Assembly (NCBI GenBank): GCA_034698045.1
Contig: JAQGAU010000423.1
Location: forward strand, 1-28,333
From: Paramacrobiotus richtersi
Lineage: Eukaryota > Tardigrada > Eutardigrada > Parachela > Macrobiotidae
DNA length: 28,333 nt
Reading direction: 5' to 3'
Shown here: positions 11,232 to 21,453 of the stretch, piece by piece
Layout: every line of letters begins with the position of its first letter
Numbering within the stretch: the first letter of the stretch is position 1
Translations under genes and position numbers: made by a program
The notes under the pieces: model-generated
What the model was told of the DNA's origin: nothing
The model's database searches: none
The model's input: only the letters and a program-made list of their open reading frames with translations

Positions 11232-12252
11232 GTATGTAGCTGTCTAATCTTATCGGTTCTAATACGCAGTGTCAAAATTGTGTCAAGAATAATAAAATCA
11301 ACCGGATGCTGCTAATCAGTTTCTTGGATTTTTAGTCGGTTAAGCACGAGAACACAGTTCATTGATTTACGACAACATACCATATCCATCCGACACGCCA
11401 AACAGAACTCTCCGGAGACAATGATAGAATATCCGGCAGTAACTAACAAATCTCTCCCGTCGGGTCAAATTAATCTCAATATTCTCTAATCCGGCGGGTT
11501 GTACGGGGATGAAATGGGCTTTTGGGGTGCGTTTTCTCACCGATCTTCGATTCGACGAGGCATTGATGCCACTGTACATGATGGTAGCGCGAAAAGTCGT
11601 CAAGATCCCGCAAACAGCAAATATCCCACTCAACTAACGTTCCCTTTCTGCACAGCAAATTACATGTCATTGACTAAACAAGGTAAATATCGATAATCCT
11701 TGATCAAACTACTGCAGTCTCTCTCTTAATCCTCCATACACACGACGGCCGACACCGGTATAAATAGTGACAAGGCACACGGTAGGGGTAAATGGTGTTG
11801 ATGAAGAGCGGCGCAAGTGCTTTGTGTGTATGTAATGCGGATGTTGAGAGTGTTGGTGGTGTTGAATACACGACTGATAGATCAATAATCCCCAACCCGA
11901 AAATGATTATGAATGTCTAGCCGTGCAGAAACTGTCCAGTCAATCATGTACATTGAGCTATCAACGGAAGGTTATGACAGGAGGATCAAATATTGCCGTG
12001 GAGCGTTTATTCCAATGTTGGCCCGTAGCTCTGTATATGCCTCATTTGACGGGGCAGATGAGCTCTTTGTATGACACCACGTTCGAGGATCATCCGTGGA
12101 ATGCGAATGATACCGGCGGCGAATTTGTAAATTGATACCGGTGCGCTTGTCTATTTGAGTTAGTGGGGAAGAATATCAAGTACATGCCATCGAGGGTTGT
12201 TTAATTTGGGCTGGCGTTCCAGAAACGTAGCTGATTTAAGCCGCATGCTCGA

Positions 12253-12344
12253 GATAAAGTCGACACATTCCTAATACCCGTGATTTAGTCAACAATGCAA
12301 GATAAAGTCGACACGTTCCTAATAACCATGATTTAGTCAACAAT
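12253..12344. repeat. Two-copy tandem repeat, 48-bp period
   Basis: Two 44-nt units at 12253-12296 and 12301-12344 differ at only three positions and are separated by gcaa. Each begins gataaagtcgacac and ends gatttagtcaacaat, so each has GTCGAC near one end and GTCAAC near the other. The repeat sits in the intergenic region downstream of RSPH14. Confidence 0.85.
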
Positions 12345-12616
12345 CCTCCAGAATCGAAGAGTCCTGATGTTTGATGGTCAGCGCACAGTAATAAGGGCTC
12401 GGACAAAGACTAGGCGACCCACCCGACTAATTACGTTGCTCGGCACGCAATCGTTATTTCTGGTGGCGTCAATTATTATAATTCCATATAGGGTCTGGTT
12501 CGTTTACATCCATCAATGGGGACAACCCGCTGTCAATACGGAATAGTCAAGGGTGTTTGTAGAATAACCCCGAGTCTTACTTGATTGTTCCACGTGGAGT
12601 GTGTATGGGGACCTTG

Positions 12617-12648
12617 CCAACGGGAGCGTAAATATCAGCGCCCGTTGG
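12617..12648. repeat. Small inverted repeat
   Basis: ccaacggg at 12617-12624 and cccgttgg at 12641-12648 form an 8-bp stem around a 16-nt loop. No gene association is evident and it may be coincidental. Confidence 0.35.
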
Positions 12649-12900
12649 GATTTGGTCTTATAACTGACATGACAGCTTAACCGACTTAGGACACGGGGAT
12701 TATCGGCACATTACTAGTTCGGACATGATTGCGAGAGTAAGTGTCGATATTTTCCATCACTATCAGAGCCATGTTACGTGGGATGCTAATGACACCTTAG
12801 TGTTACATAAGGTCAGCGATGATGCAATCGATTTGATGAGAATTATACATTCATAATATCATTAAACAACATAACACTATGAGGTTCAGAGAGAGGACTG

Positions 12901-12906
12901 TTTATT
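12901..12906 (-). terminator. Polyadenylation signal of RSPH14
   Basis: AATAAA on the - strand starts 1 nt downstream of the TAA stop at 12908-12910. With cleavage usually 10-30 nt further on, the 3' UTR would be only about 20-40 nt. Confidence 0.55.
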
Positions 12907-12907
12907 T

Positions 12908-14263
12908 TTATGGCTTCCACGTAACGACATCGATAAATGTTTTAACGGCCTGTTTTAGCAGCGGTTCCGGTAAATTATTGAGGTCGTCCACAATCTTAAA
13001 ATCCCCCATGTAGAAGGCCCTACCCTCTGGAGTTTCAGCCAATAGTGTTGCGCATTTCAAGGCGTTAATTGTCACCTCCAACGTGGGATGGCGGGCGATC
13101 TTTATCAACTGTGGTAGTACGTTCATGGGATGCTTCAGTGCTCGGTATCGCGCTTCAATGTCAATCAAAACCCTGAAACTTAAAAACACTGCACGTCTAC
13201 CAGGGCTGTGCTTGAGCTACGTACACTTACATCATGAGTGCGTAAGTAACGGAAGCAAGACATCCATTCTGGTCATCCAGCAGCATGGCTACCAAACACT
13301 CTACCGTGCCGTTGCGGTTAGCTTGGGTTTTTCCTTCGCTTTCCTGCGCGGCGTCACCAATACACCGCGCAGCCAGATCTTGAATTTCCACATCCGGATC
13401 GTGGAGGAACTCGGTACAGTAACTTATGGCGGGAGTTTTCAAAAGGTCTTGTCGGATTTGGCTATGATCCAAGATGTGGTGGAGGATAAGGAGTATGATC
13501 TTTTGGGCCTCTGGAAATTCCCTACGAAGTTTCTCTACGAATTCAGCCACGAGGTCGTAATTGGCAATCTCGAAGGCACCTGTCATGAGTAGTAGCGTCA
13601 GCACCGGATTTTCAATATGTCTTCTGATATAAACTTGCCTTTGATGTTCTTAGAAATGTTTAGAAATATGTTGTATGCATTCAGACGAACGGTTTCCTCT
13701 TCGTCGTCGATGCGGTATCTTAGTACATTTACAGCATCCTCCAGTAAAATGGCGTCGCAACCTCGTTCCTGCTCTAGAGTAACCGTACGCGAGAAGTTAG
13801 AAATGTTCTAATATTTTGAAGGAAAACTGGTACTATTACGAGATAGTAGCTGGAGGCATGCAGTCGTCCTTTCGCGGACCAAATAATCCTGTTCATGAAG
13901 CCGACCAATCAGAATACGCATAATTCCTGAACAATAAACTTGCTCACTTCAGGTCAGCGGATAGCTGTGTGATGTTCTAGATCGTGGGATAAATAGATCT
14001 TGCCCTGATCAAGACAGTCTTGTGCGTGTAGGGGATCCGTGAGGTACAGCGCCAGAGAGTTCAGTGCTCGTCGGCGTACAATGACTTCTCCAAACTGCAT
14101 CTCCCTTATCTAAAAGGTTGAAAAACATTTCGTTCAAAGCGACCGGAACAATGAAAGCTCGATGGTGTACCAAAAGAGGAACGGCTCGCAGTCCATACGC
14201 CAAAGGTGTCATGGTAAAATCCACCCTCGGCGGGTTCGTGTCGGCCACACTTGGAAGTGACAT
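12908..14263 (-). CDS. RSPH14: Radial spoke head 14 homologue (armadillo-repeat protein)
   Basis: Axonemal armadillo-repeat protein associated with radial spokes of motile cilia and sperm flagella. Exons on - are 14171-14263, 14004-14109, 13840-13926, 13639-13773, 13231-13579 and 12908-13172, giving 344 aa (vertebrate RSPH14 is about 348). Family signatures recalled and matched without gaps are LAYGLRAVPLL near the N-terminus, GEVIVRRRALNSL, the LVRERTTACLQLLS segment, ALKCATLLAETPEGR, and the ending VVTWKP (family VIEWKP). Armadillo-type helices cover nearly the whole protein. The start is the first ATG in the open frame, MSLPSVADT. Introns are 58-77 nt. Introns 2 and 4 have GC donors (AGG/GCAAGA and AAAG/GCAAGT) with normal AG acceptors; only these junctions keep the reading phase and the alignment. 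An AATAAA starts 1 nt after the stop codon, so the 3' UTR should be very short. A gene for motile axonemes argues for an animal with flagellated sperm or cilia. Confidence 0.9.
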
Positions 14264-15142
14264 TCTTTGTCGACTTCTGCAGATAGTTCGCAGCACTACT
14301 TTGTCACAAGTTCATGTTCCTGGGCTTCTTGAAGTCTGGCTCTCCAAACCATAATAACATTAAAGCCATAATACAATGTGCAATATCCATTAGTACGCGC
14401 TTGTTGCTGAATAATTCACTAGTCGCTCCCAGCAACAATACTACCATACGGACCACGGTAGGGTGCAGCTGCCCAAATCATAGGATCGCAAAAGGAAACG
14501 TTTGTTCCTTGCTGCATGACCAAGTTGTTTGCGCAAACAGGGACGACGAGCAATTTGTTTCAAACGGTACTTAAATAAAAACATGGTTATCATTGTTCGG
14601 CAGGCTGCCCATGGAATTATTTGATTTGGCACTGATTTATTTCATTCAAAACAGCCGGTATACACAGTATACAGTACCTTAGGTCAGGACTAAGAAAGCA
14701 GATACCGTTGGATTCTGATTTGAAAACTGACTACTTTACCTGAGGGAACGTCGTAATGCGGATACGAAGGTGCAGAGAAAGCGTCTGTAGACTAATTAGA
14801 TAGGTCTGCTGGTCCAAGTCTTGTCTTCTTCAAAAGAGATAGGGTCTATGGCACAGAACAAGAACTTCTCCTCCTGATCTGCCCTTGAAACGCGGAATCG
14901 CCCCGCCCTGCTATCTGTATAAGTCCTCCTCACAAATTTAATACTCCCAAATTAAGTAGAATTTTCTACGTACAGATCAAGAATGTGTTTGATCATAACA
15001 TTTTCTAAGTCTCAGCTGGGCTTGCACCAAGTCCGTAAGAGAAAACGTTCAACATTCGCGAAAACTCTTCCGACAACTACAGTACATGCTCGGTACGCCA
15101 ACTGGAAAGGCCCCGGTCAGATCGCAAATGGAAATTATGCTA
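14264..15142. other. Intergenic region between RSPH14 and KChIP C
   Basis: This is the promoter side of RSPH14 and the 3' flank of KChIP C. Only overlapping short ORFs (under 90 codons) on both strands are present. None has a recognisable domain. Confidence 0.5.
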
Positions 15143-15148
15143 TTTATT
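15143..15148 (-). terminator. Polyadenylation signal of KChIP C
   Basis: AATAAA on the - strand lies about 125 nt past the TAA stop of KChIP C. It is the first such hexamer downstream of that stop. Confidence 0.5.
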
Positions 15149-15272
15149 GTAAAACATGTACTGTACAGCCTTGCGCTTATCACACGATCTGTTATTATTA
15201 ATCACCCGAAGAAATGCTGCAACAAAAGCAAGCTACAGATGCACAGTAAGGACGGTAGCAATTATGATAAAT

Positions 15273-16698
15273 TTACAAACAGCTATCGAACATGCTCCCA
15301 AAATAACGGCAGATTTCCTGATCCTGCAAAACAACACAGGAAACTAGCGAACTCTTGAACAAAAACTTTAAATTAAAGTTAATCTATGCTTACATATCCT
15401 CACAATCAAGATGTACTCGTGTACAAGTACTTACTCGTTTGCACGCTGTTTTGAACTCGTTAAACGTTATAAACCCGTCACCATCGAGGTCCATTCTCTG
15501 TAATCCAGCAAACAGAAGTTGACTACATCGGTTAATACTGTGAAACGTATATCTAGACTTTTGTAAGCAGACCACCAAACAACAAGTAGCGTACAGCGTA
15601 ATTACGTGCAGCCCAGTTATCTTACACGGAATATACGTCGAACATGGTCCTCCACTGTAGTGATCTCTATAACCGGTGTAGTGTGCTGTCCAAGCATGTC
15701 GTACACCGACGACAAAATAGTGGACATCTCTTTTGGCGACACATAGCCATTCCCATTGAGGTCGTACAAGTTAAACACCCACGTGAGCTTCTCATCCATA
15801 CTCCCTCGTGTCAGAACGGACATGGCTACCAGAAAATGAGCAAATGTGATGCAACCGGATTCGCTCGAGTCAAATGTGCCAAAAATATGCCCAGCAAATT
15901 CTCGCGCATCTACAGAAAAAATAATCCCGTCCACACAAATGGTAGACTTTTTTGTTCAATTGACAGCATGGATATTGGATACCTCCTAATGGAAAAAACT
16001 GTGCATACAGATCTTTGAATTTCTCTTTGGAAATAAGTCCAGTTGGACATTCTTGTTTAAATCCGCAATAGATTAGCTGGATCTCGTTCCGTGTATACTT
16101 TGTAATACTGCACAGGTGTTCCAGGCTTTCTGGCACGTAACGATCAGCTGGCTGCTCGATGTCGTCCAGGTCGGCATCTGCAAAGAAACCACTCTTTAAA
16201 CAATCGTGGCAACATGCTAGCGTACCGAATGTAAAAAAGCGATGAAAACCAAGTCGATTCGCAATATGTACAGAAGCTGCACACATATGTGTGCAGCTTC
16301 TGTACATTGTTCCTGTGGTCACGCAAACCTTATAATCTGCTTACAAGGATCCGGAACACAAGACGTAAATAGTCGTACGGGTGCAAGGTAGGAGCGCGGC
16401 ATTTTGCTCATGAATGTAAAAAATCAACAAAGCTTCAGAAAATCACTGTTTAAAACCAAGCCTGCGTACTGATAAAAGCTGTGCTTTATTTACTATAGAT
16501 TAGGCTATTCAGCGAAATTCTATCCAACCTAGGTCACAAATTTAACCTAGAAGTAATTGCTGCAGTACCGATTAAACAAACAATCACCAAAAAAACGATT
16601 AACACGCATTATACCAGTGCTGCTGATATACACGAACACTTACTTTTTCGGAAAGAAAAGCTTGTAATCGCTGAACGAATGGACGACAGTGCATTCAT
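15273..16698 (-). CDS. KCNIP: KChIP-like EF-hand calcium sensor C (five exons)
   Basis: Third KChIP paralogue. Exons on - are 16644-16698, 15983-16177, 15626-15909, 15435-15497 and 15273-15323. All are GT-AG and in phase, giving 215 aa. The start MNALSSIRSAITSF is the first ATG after an in-frame stop and matches the first exon of copy A (MNALSSIRTVLTHL). EF1 is degenerate (FKQECPTG). EF2 reads DSSESGCITFAH and is degraded. EF3 (DLNGNGYVSPKE) and EF4 (DLDGDGFITFNE) look canonical, the normal KChIP pattern of two working C-terminal loops. The protein ends FGSMFDSCL. Of the three copies it looks closest to the conventional calcium-binding arrangement. Intron 1 carries a perfect 42-bp palindrome. 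Confidence 0.9.
16266..16307. repeat. Perfect 42-bp palindrome
   Basis: The 21-nt arm 16266-16286 (starting ATGTACAGAAGCTGC) is followed with no spacer by its exact reverse complement at 16287-16307. Symmetry stops abruptly at both ends. It lies in intron 1 of KChIP C, about 90 nt upstream (in transcription) of the second exon, and could fold into a cruciform or an RNA hairpin. Confidence 0.95.
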
Positions 16699-17846
16699 CT
16701 CAATGGACCGATAAATGGCATTTTTAAACAGATCCAGTTGTAACGCTTTTTTGCTAAACTAACTTCACGGAGCATTTTCTATGCGGTCGGAAAGTGTCTC
16801 CGACTGTTTAAAGAAACACTACGCAAATGTTAAGTAATCAAACGTCACAGCGACAACATCCACATATAATGATGGATGCCCTGTTTGTCTTCGATCCTCT
16901 TGCGCTGGTCTTAAGAAACCGTCTGTATAAACTGTGTGTGTGAAGAATATTGATTATGAGCGGATGCTCGGCGGATAGGTATCATTTTCAAGAGCATAGC
17001 ATATTATTTAAGTATGTGTACGATGTGAAAAATATATTTGACATGTGTTGCTGGTGGATGACATGCCGCGCGATTTGTTCAAGTTTGCCCCGTCTCCTGT
17101 GTCTTGAGTGATGTAACTGCCGCTTAGAAGAGACGAATGACGACATGCTGGCCAGTATGTTTACTCCCGCCGAGTGAAGATGTAAATCGTTTTGGACCTG
17201 GTTGGCAATTGCGTAAATAATCGGCGTGTCAGTGTCATGTACCTTTGACGGGTTATGAACACCATCCGAAGATATCTCGAGACTATTAAAGCAGATGGTA
17301 CTGATGGCTTGGCAGTCACATCGATAAGTGTTCAGTGCATCCTTTGCGACTAGACTGCTTAAAAGAGAGATAGTTCAAGTCGTACGGCACGCAAACACTG
17401 ATTGTATGCTAGAGATATTTCTCAGCAATAAAGTATTGTGAGATCTCGTGGAATCTTCCGATAATTAATATATGTTTTCCCTCCATCTGTTTTTTTCTTT
17501 TTCAAGTTAAATGCGTTAAAGGTCACTGTCACCAAAGTGTCACAATTGTCTCCGTTGTTACTCCATTCACACAAACAAGCTGCAAGCCGTCAAGAACTCA
17601 TGGAGCGTCAACTTAAAAGCCCTAAATTCATCGGGCTCTCGACTCTGTCAGCGGGAGATGAACATACAACGGAAAAACGGTATACTATACATCAAAATCA
17701 AAAATCGCATACAAATAATCGGGTGTGAGCACAAGTCTATATGTCAATAAGTATCTCTAAAGAATGTTAATGTAACGAAGACTGTTCATTGCATTGCTAA
17801 CATGAATTATTTTAATACTTGTTAATTATTGATGATTAGTTTAACT
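16699..17846. other. Intergenic region upstream of KChIP C
   Basis: No supported gene. The only ORF above 60 codons is on + at 17537-17728 and has no recognisable feature. The region presumably includes the KChIP C promoter, but no core promoter motif could be assigned with confidence. Confidence 0.5.
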
Positions 17847-18645
17847 TCACTGTAGTGTGGGTAAATGTGCATAACAAAAAGAAATGATAAGAAACTCGCC
17901 GTTTGCCATAAGGGTACAGCTTTCTGCAACAGATTTCTGTAGTATAACTTTATACCATTTTGTCTTCTAAGTACCTAAGAGTGGCTAAGACTGGTCCTTT
18001 TAACCTTATTAATTTGGTAGCTTAATTATACCATCGATGTATGCATTAGGTACATCTCCATGTATCGTCATAAATGCTACATACACTGCACACATTACCA
18101 TTGTCAACAATCGCACCGAAAATCGCTCGTTTGATTCCGCAAAGGAAATGCCTCGTTGATCCCAGGCCGTATTCCGAATGATCACTGTCCGCGGTAGTTT
18201 TGGACGATTTCCTCGTCTGGCAACTTGATCTACGGCTTTGATTGGGTTGCATATGCGTAGACGCAGTAGACGATGTGGTACCGTATGCGTGATACATTGG
18301 AAGATATGCCGATACCAACGGTACTGGATGTGTAATATCGGTAGTTTTTCTGCGATACTGGAACGCAAAATGTACAGAAACAATTTTAGGATGTTTTTTA
18401 GAGAAGTATGACGTTCGATGAAGGTCAGATGAGGAGCAAATTCCCGAATACTGTAATACGTGAGTTTTTCGGGCGTCCAGAATGATTGTTGTGGTGGGCG
18501 AAGACGGATTAGTCAAGCAGCGGTGCGTTGGCTTGAAATAAACATTCCAGTTGTTAAACTCGCTGCAGAAATATTTGTAAAGTAAGGTACATAATATTAT
18601 GGTGTGTATGTATACATTGCTATTTGTCAGCCACTTCATCATCAA
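17847..18645 (-). CDS. Possible spliced gene of unknown function
   Basis: A 199-codon frame is open on - from 18645 to 18046. Inside it a strong acceptor (tttgcgttccag) precedes an exon candidate 18099-18357, which ends in phase 1 at a gtaatg donor. A second acceptor (tctgttgcag) at 17924 opens an exon in the matching phase that stops at 17847. The main exon is rich in Ser, Thr and basic residues (for example TSSTASTHMQPNQSRRSSC) and ends with a short hydrophobic stretch (IKRAIFGAIVDN). The upstream part begins MMMKWLTN and is hydrophobic early on. No domain is recognised. A second frame (18009-18383) is also open over much of the region and encodes a possible transmembrane segment, so the true frame is uncertain. 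Confidence 0.3.
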
Positions 18646-20174
18646 CTTGAGAATGTCAACTATATGTGTTGTTTAACTACCGATCATTCACTTTGTGAAC
18701 ACGGTTAAAGTTGAGCCGAATAGCTGGCACCAGGAGCCCAAACAAAACATCCACTTCATTGTTGTAACTTAAATAGGATTGTTTGCTTACTTTGCTTATA
18801 CTAGTATGCTACTGTAAGTATTATAATAATAATTCAGAACAAGCACAGTTGGTACTTGGTAGCCAACTGTTGAAACATTGATACATTGGTAAAGTGATAT
18901 CTTCGCTCCAAATTTTGTGACCTACCGAGGAACAGGGCGACCTTTTCCACCCGGGATCAGTACAAATTCACAGCAATGCGGCAAAATTATTTTATGGACA
19001 ACCTTTCCTTACGTCTAATGGGTGCATCCAGGTTAGCCGAAACTACTTAAGTTCTTATCTTGTTGCCCTCGGGTTATGTAGCGCCCTTTTCCCGTGTAAT
19101 GCCCCATTTTTTCTTTTGCGCTATTCTCGTGATGACGTAAAATGATGTGGTTTTTGAAATCGCAAGGTTGCGGCTGCGGCAGGGTCCTGCAGTAGTTCCC
19201 AGTGTCATCTTGCGCGCGCTACTGCGCTGTTTCGGGCAGCTCCTTGCGTTAAAATGTTGCGATTAAGTATCTAGAATTCGTGACCGCCAAAACATTTGTG
19301 ATTTGTTTCTGCTGTTGCGTAAGTAGTGCCACCTATCGAGTCCTCGATACAAAGAAATGCTCATATACGGTACCGATCGTATTTTGTCTTGATAAGGCTA
19401 ATATTTGATGTGTCCTGCTTGGGAAGGCATCACTGTTCGTGTTCACACACAATAATTATGACACCTACGATAGTCTAATACGGTAACGGTCACGATGTTA
19501 ACGAGCGAAGCGAGCGGCACATGTAGCTGCTAGTACGTGCATCGCTGGAAGAACAGACAGATCTACACGCAGGCGTTTCCTTTCGAAGAAATACGCAACA
19601 TTCTGGATACCGAAAGGAACTTCCAGACTAGGAGCACTTGGCCTTTCGAGCGCGTCGCACGCTATCAAGCCGCATGGGTGTTCAGTTTGTCGATCATGCG
19701 AAATAACTTCACACAAGGGACCGTTTATTCGCGGTCAGATACAAATGGTCGGTATTCTTACAAGTGATAGCTGAGTTCCAGTCCACAGCGTTCGTTCTGA
19801 ACGCTGAGTCCCACTTCACGATCGGCTCTTCGTATATCTAGCACTCACGATCGTTTTTATGAGCGCGTAAGTCGGCAACACCAAAATTCACTCTCTGACA
19901 CGACAAATTCCGACACAGCCATAAATTAATCACTTTTAGCTTGCTACAGCACAATGCGCCCTCTGGCCCTTTACAAAATACACGTGTGACATTGACAGAA
20001 GTTCCACACAGTGGTTTCCATTAGGTATTATTCCGCTTCGCCGGCAGTTTAATGTATAAATCAACTTCAAAACATATATATGCGGTTGGTAAATCAAAAC
20101 GATACATTGCCATAAAATTAAATGCCTGTTCCAACATTTAAAAACTACGTTTTTCGTAAGGATAACAGGCAAAA
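18646..20174. other. Intergenic region with one short + ORF
   Basis: It contains overlapping ORFs on + (19537-19767, 76 codons) and - (19498-19716, 72 codons) in a locally GC-richer patch. Neither is recognisable. A small inverted repeat, cagcgttc/gaacgctg, lies at 19786-19806. Nothing else could be supported. Confidence 0.45.
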
Positions 20175-21453
20175 ATGTGGGTATGCGTATCGGTTGTCGC
20201 CCTTCTGGTCGGTTGTGTAACCGTTCAGGTGGACGCGCAAGATGAAGCAGGGACACCCGTGCGATTTGTGACTCTTGATGTCAGTACTTTACATCTCATT
20301 ACGGCATACGTTGGTGTACAAAAAATTACGATTTGTACTTTTCACTAGCTTCCACACTTGATTAACAGCACATCCAAACCAGCCGCCGGATATCTTCCTG
20401 AACTGTGGAAGGCATTGAACAATACCGGACTGATAACGATAAAGTATCCGGTGTGGATTGCCGATGATTTCGAAGAGGCTGCCCGATCCATTGTCGAGGA
20501 TGTGCGTATATTACTGCTCTAATAGTACAGTGATCTAAGAAGTGGTGACAGTTGTTTTGTTGCAGCAAGCGGACGTGTTTCTGACCTTTGTCGAGCCCAG
20601 CCCAAAGCTGGACAAATCAATGACGTATACGGATCCAGTCATGAATACCAGTATTGTGTTGGTGTACCATAAAGACAAGAAAGAATCCGACAAGGTGTTA
20701 TATTTGGCTGGTACCGATGCTAAAGATATTATGGATGTAAGCGAAAACACCCATATTTTACAAAATAAACCTGTGTAACTGTACTTAGAAGAAGAAGCAC
20801 GGTGCATGTGAATCCCTACGTCCCTGCGTATAAGCAGAGCGGATTCACAGGCACTGTGGAAGAAGCCATTTCTTGCCGCTTATACTTTATGCACAAGCAT
20901 TTCTGCCACAGGAAGCGAAGAAAGTACCGGCGTTTATCATGATCGTTATCAGCGCCGCCGAGTGACCAACTGCCTAAATATCCATAGAATCTGATTTCTG
21001 ATATTGATGGCAGTGTCTCATTTTTAGAGGCACACCGAGCAGTTTAATCCGACAATGAGGAGACTGAGCCAAGCTGTGAAGTCGGCCCCAGAAGGATTCA
21101 AAGCAGCGGACAATAAGACAGCCTTCTTCCTTGCACGCCAACCGTTCTCCAGCAAAATGCTAAGGGGATTTCCAAACCTGAGAACTACTGCAGCCGTTGA
21201 AAGTGTAGAAACTACCTTTGGCGTCGCAAAAAACAGTAAGAGAAAAGCAATACACTTGCAGCTGTTGTTTTAAACAGGAGTTTCTTTTTGTGATTGCACA
21301 GATCGCGAGGTTTTACGAAGTATGAATGCCGCTCTTTACGCACTGCAGCGCAAAGGCATCCTCGAAGCGCTTAGACTGAAGCACTTTGAGGGCACCGCTC
21401 GCACACTGACCCATACCAAACCGAAGGCGCTGAAAAATGGAGTCGTAGTTTGA
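20175..21453 (+). CDS. Secreted iGluR-type ligand-binding-domain protein (six exons)
   Basis: Predicted extracellular protein with the bilobed ligand-binding fold shared by ionotropic glutamate receptors and family-3 solute-binding proteins. Exons are 20175-20279, 20349-20501, 20566-20736, 20912-20961, 21030-21235 and 21302-21453, GT-AG and in phase, giving 278 aa. Residues 1-21 form a signal peptide (MWVCVSVVALLVGCVTVQVDA). The S1-like half includes VRFVTLDLPHL, GYLPELWKALN, QADVFLTFVEPSP and YTDPVMNTSIVLVY. The S2-like half includes EGFKAADNKTAFFLAR, TTFGVAKN and the terminal helix NAALYALQRKGILEAL. Where a receptor would have its pore there is only one short hydrophobic stretch (VPAFIMIVISAAE) from the small fourth exon. 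There is no complete channel and no N-terminal domain. Skipping that exon, using the acceptor 3 nt upstream at 21027, also keeps the frame. The ligand is unknown. It could be a soluble binding protein or a decayed receptor. Confidence 0.75.

Larger units (their letters stand above)
9369..12252. other. Intergenic region, no firmly supported gene
   Basis: This covers the upstream flank of KChIP B. It contains ORFs of 141 codons (+, 9371-9796), 112 codons (-, 9578-9916) and 117 codons (+, 10588-10941). None has a recognisable domain, and the first two overlap on opposite strands. The short + exon-like piece at 11118-11231 is listed separately. At 11910-12135 two + frames are open over the same bases, and neither gives a recognisable protein. 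No RNA gene was seen. Confidence 0.5.

Noticed and set aside
12090-12810. Similar short peptides (WNANDT and WDANDT) in two + frames, suggesting repeated exons
   Set aside because: Similarity is limited to about six residues, the surrounding frames do not align, and no splice chain links them.
13083-13592. 169-codon + ORF across RSPH14
   Set aside because: It is antisense to RSPH14 exons 5 and 6, whose - strand translation matches the family end to end, including the VVTWKP terminus.
14009-14296. Unspliced 95-codon - ORF as a separate gene
   Set aside because: It reads through intron 1 of RSPH14. A clean GT-AG intron at 14110-14170 restores the family alignment.
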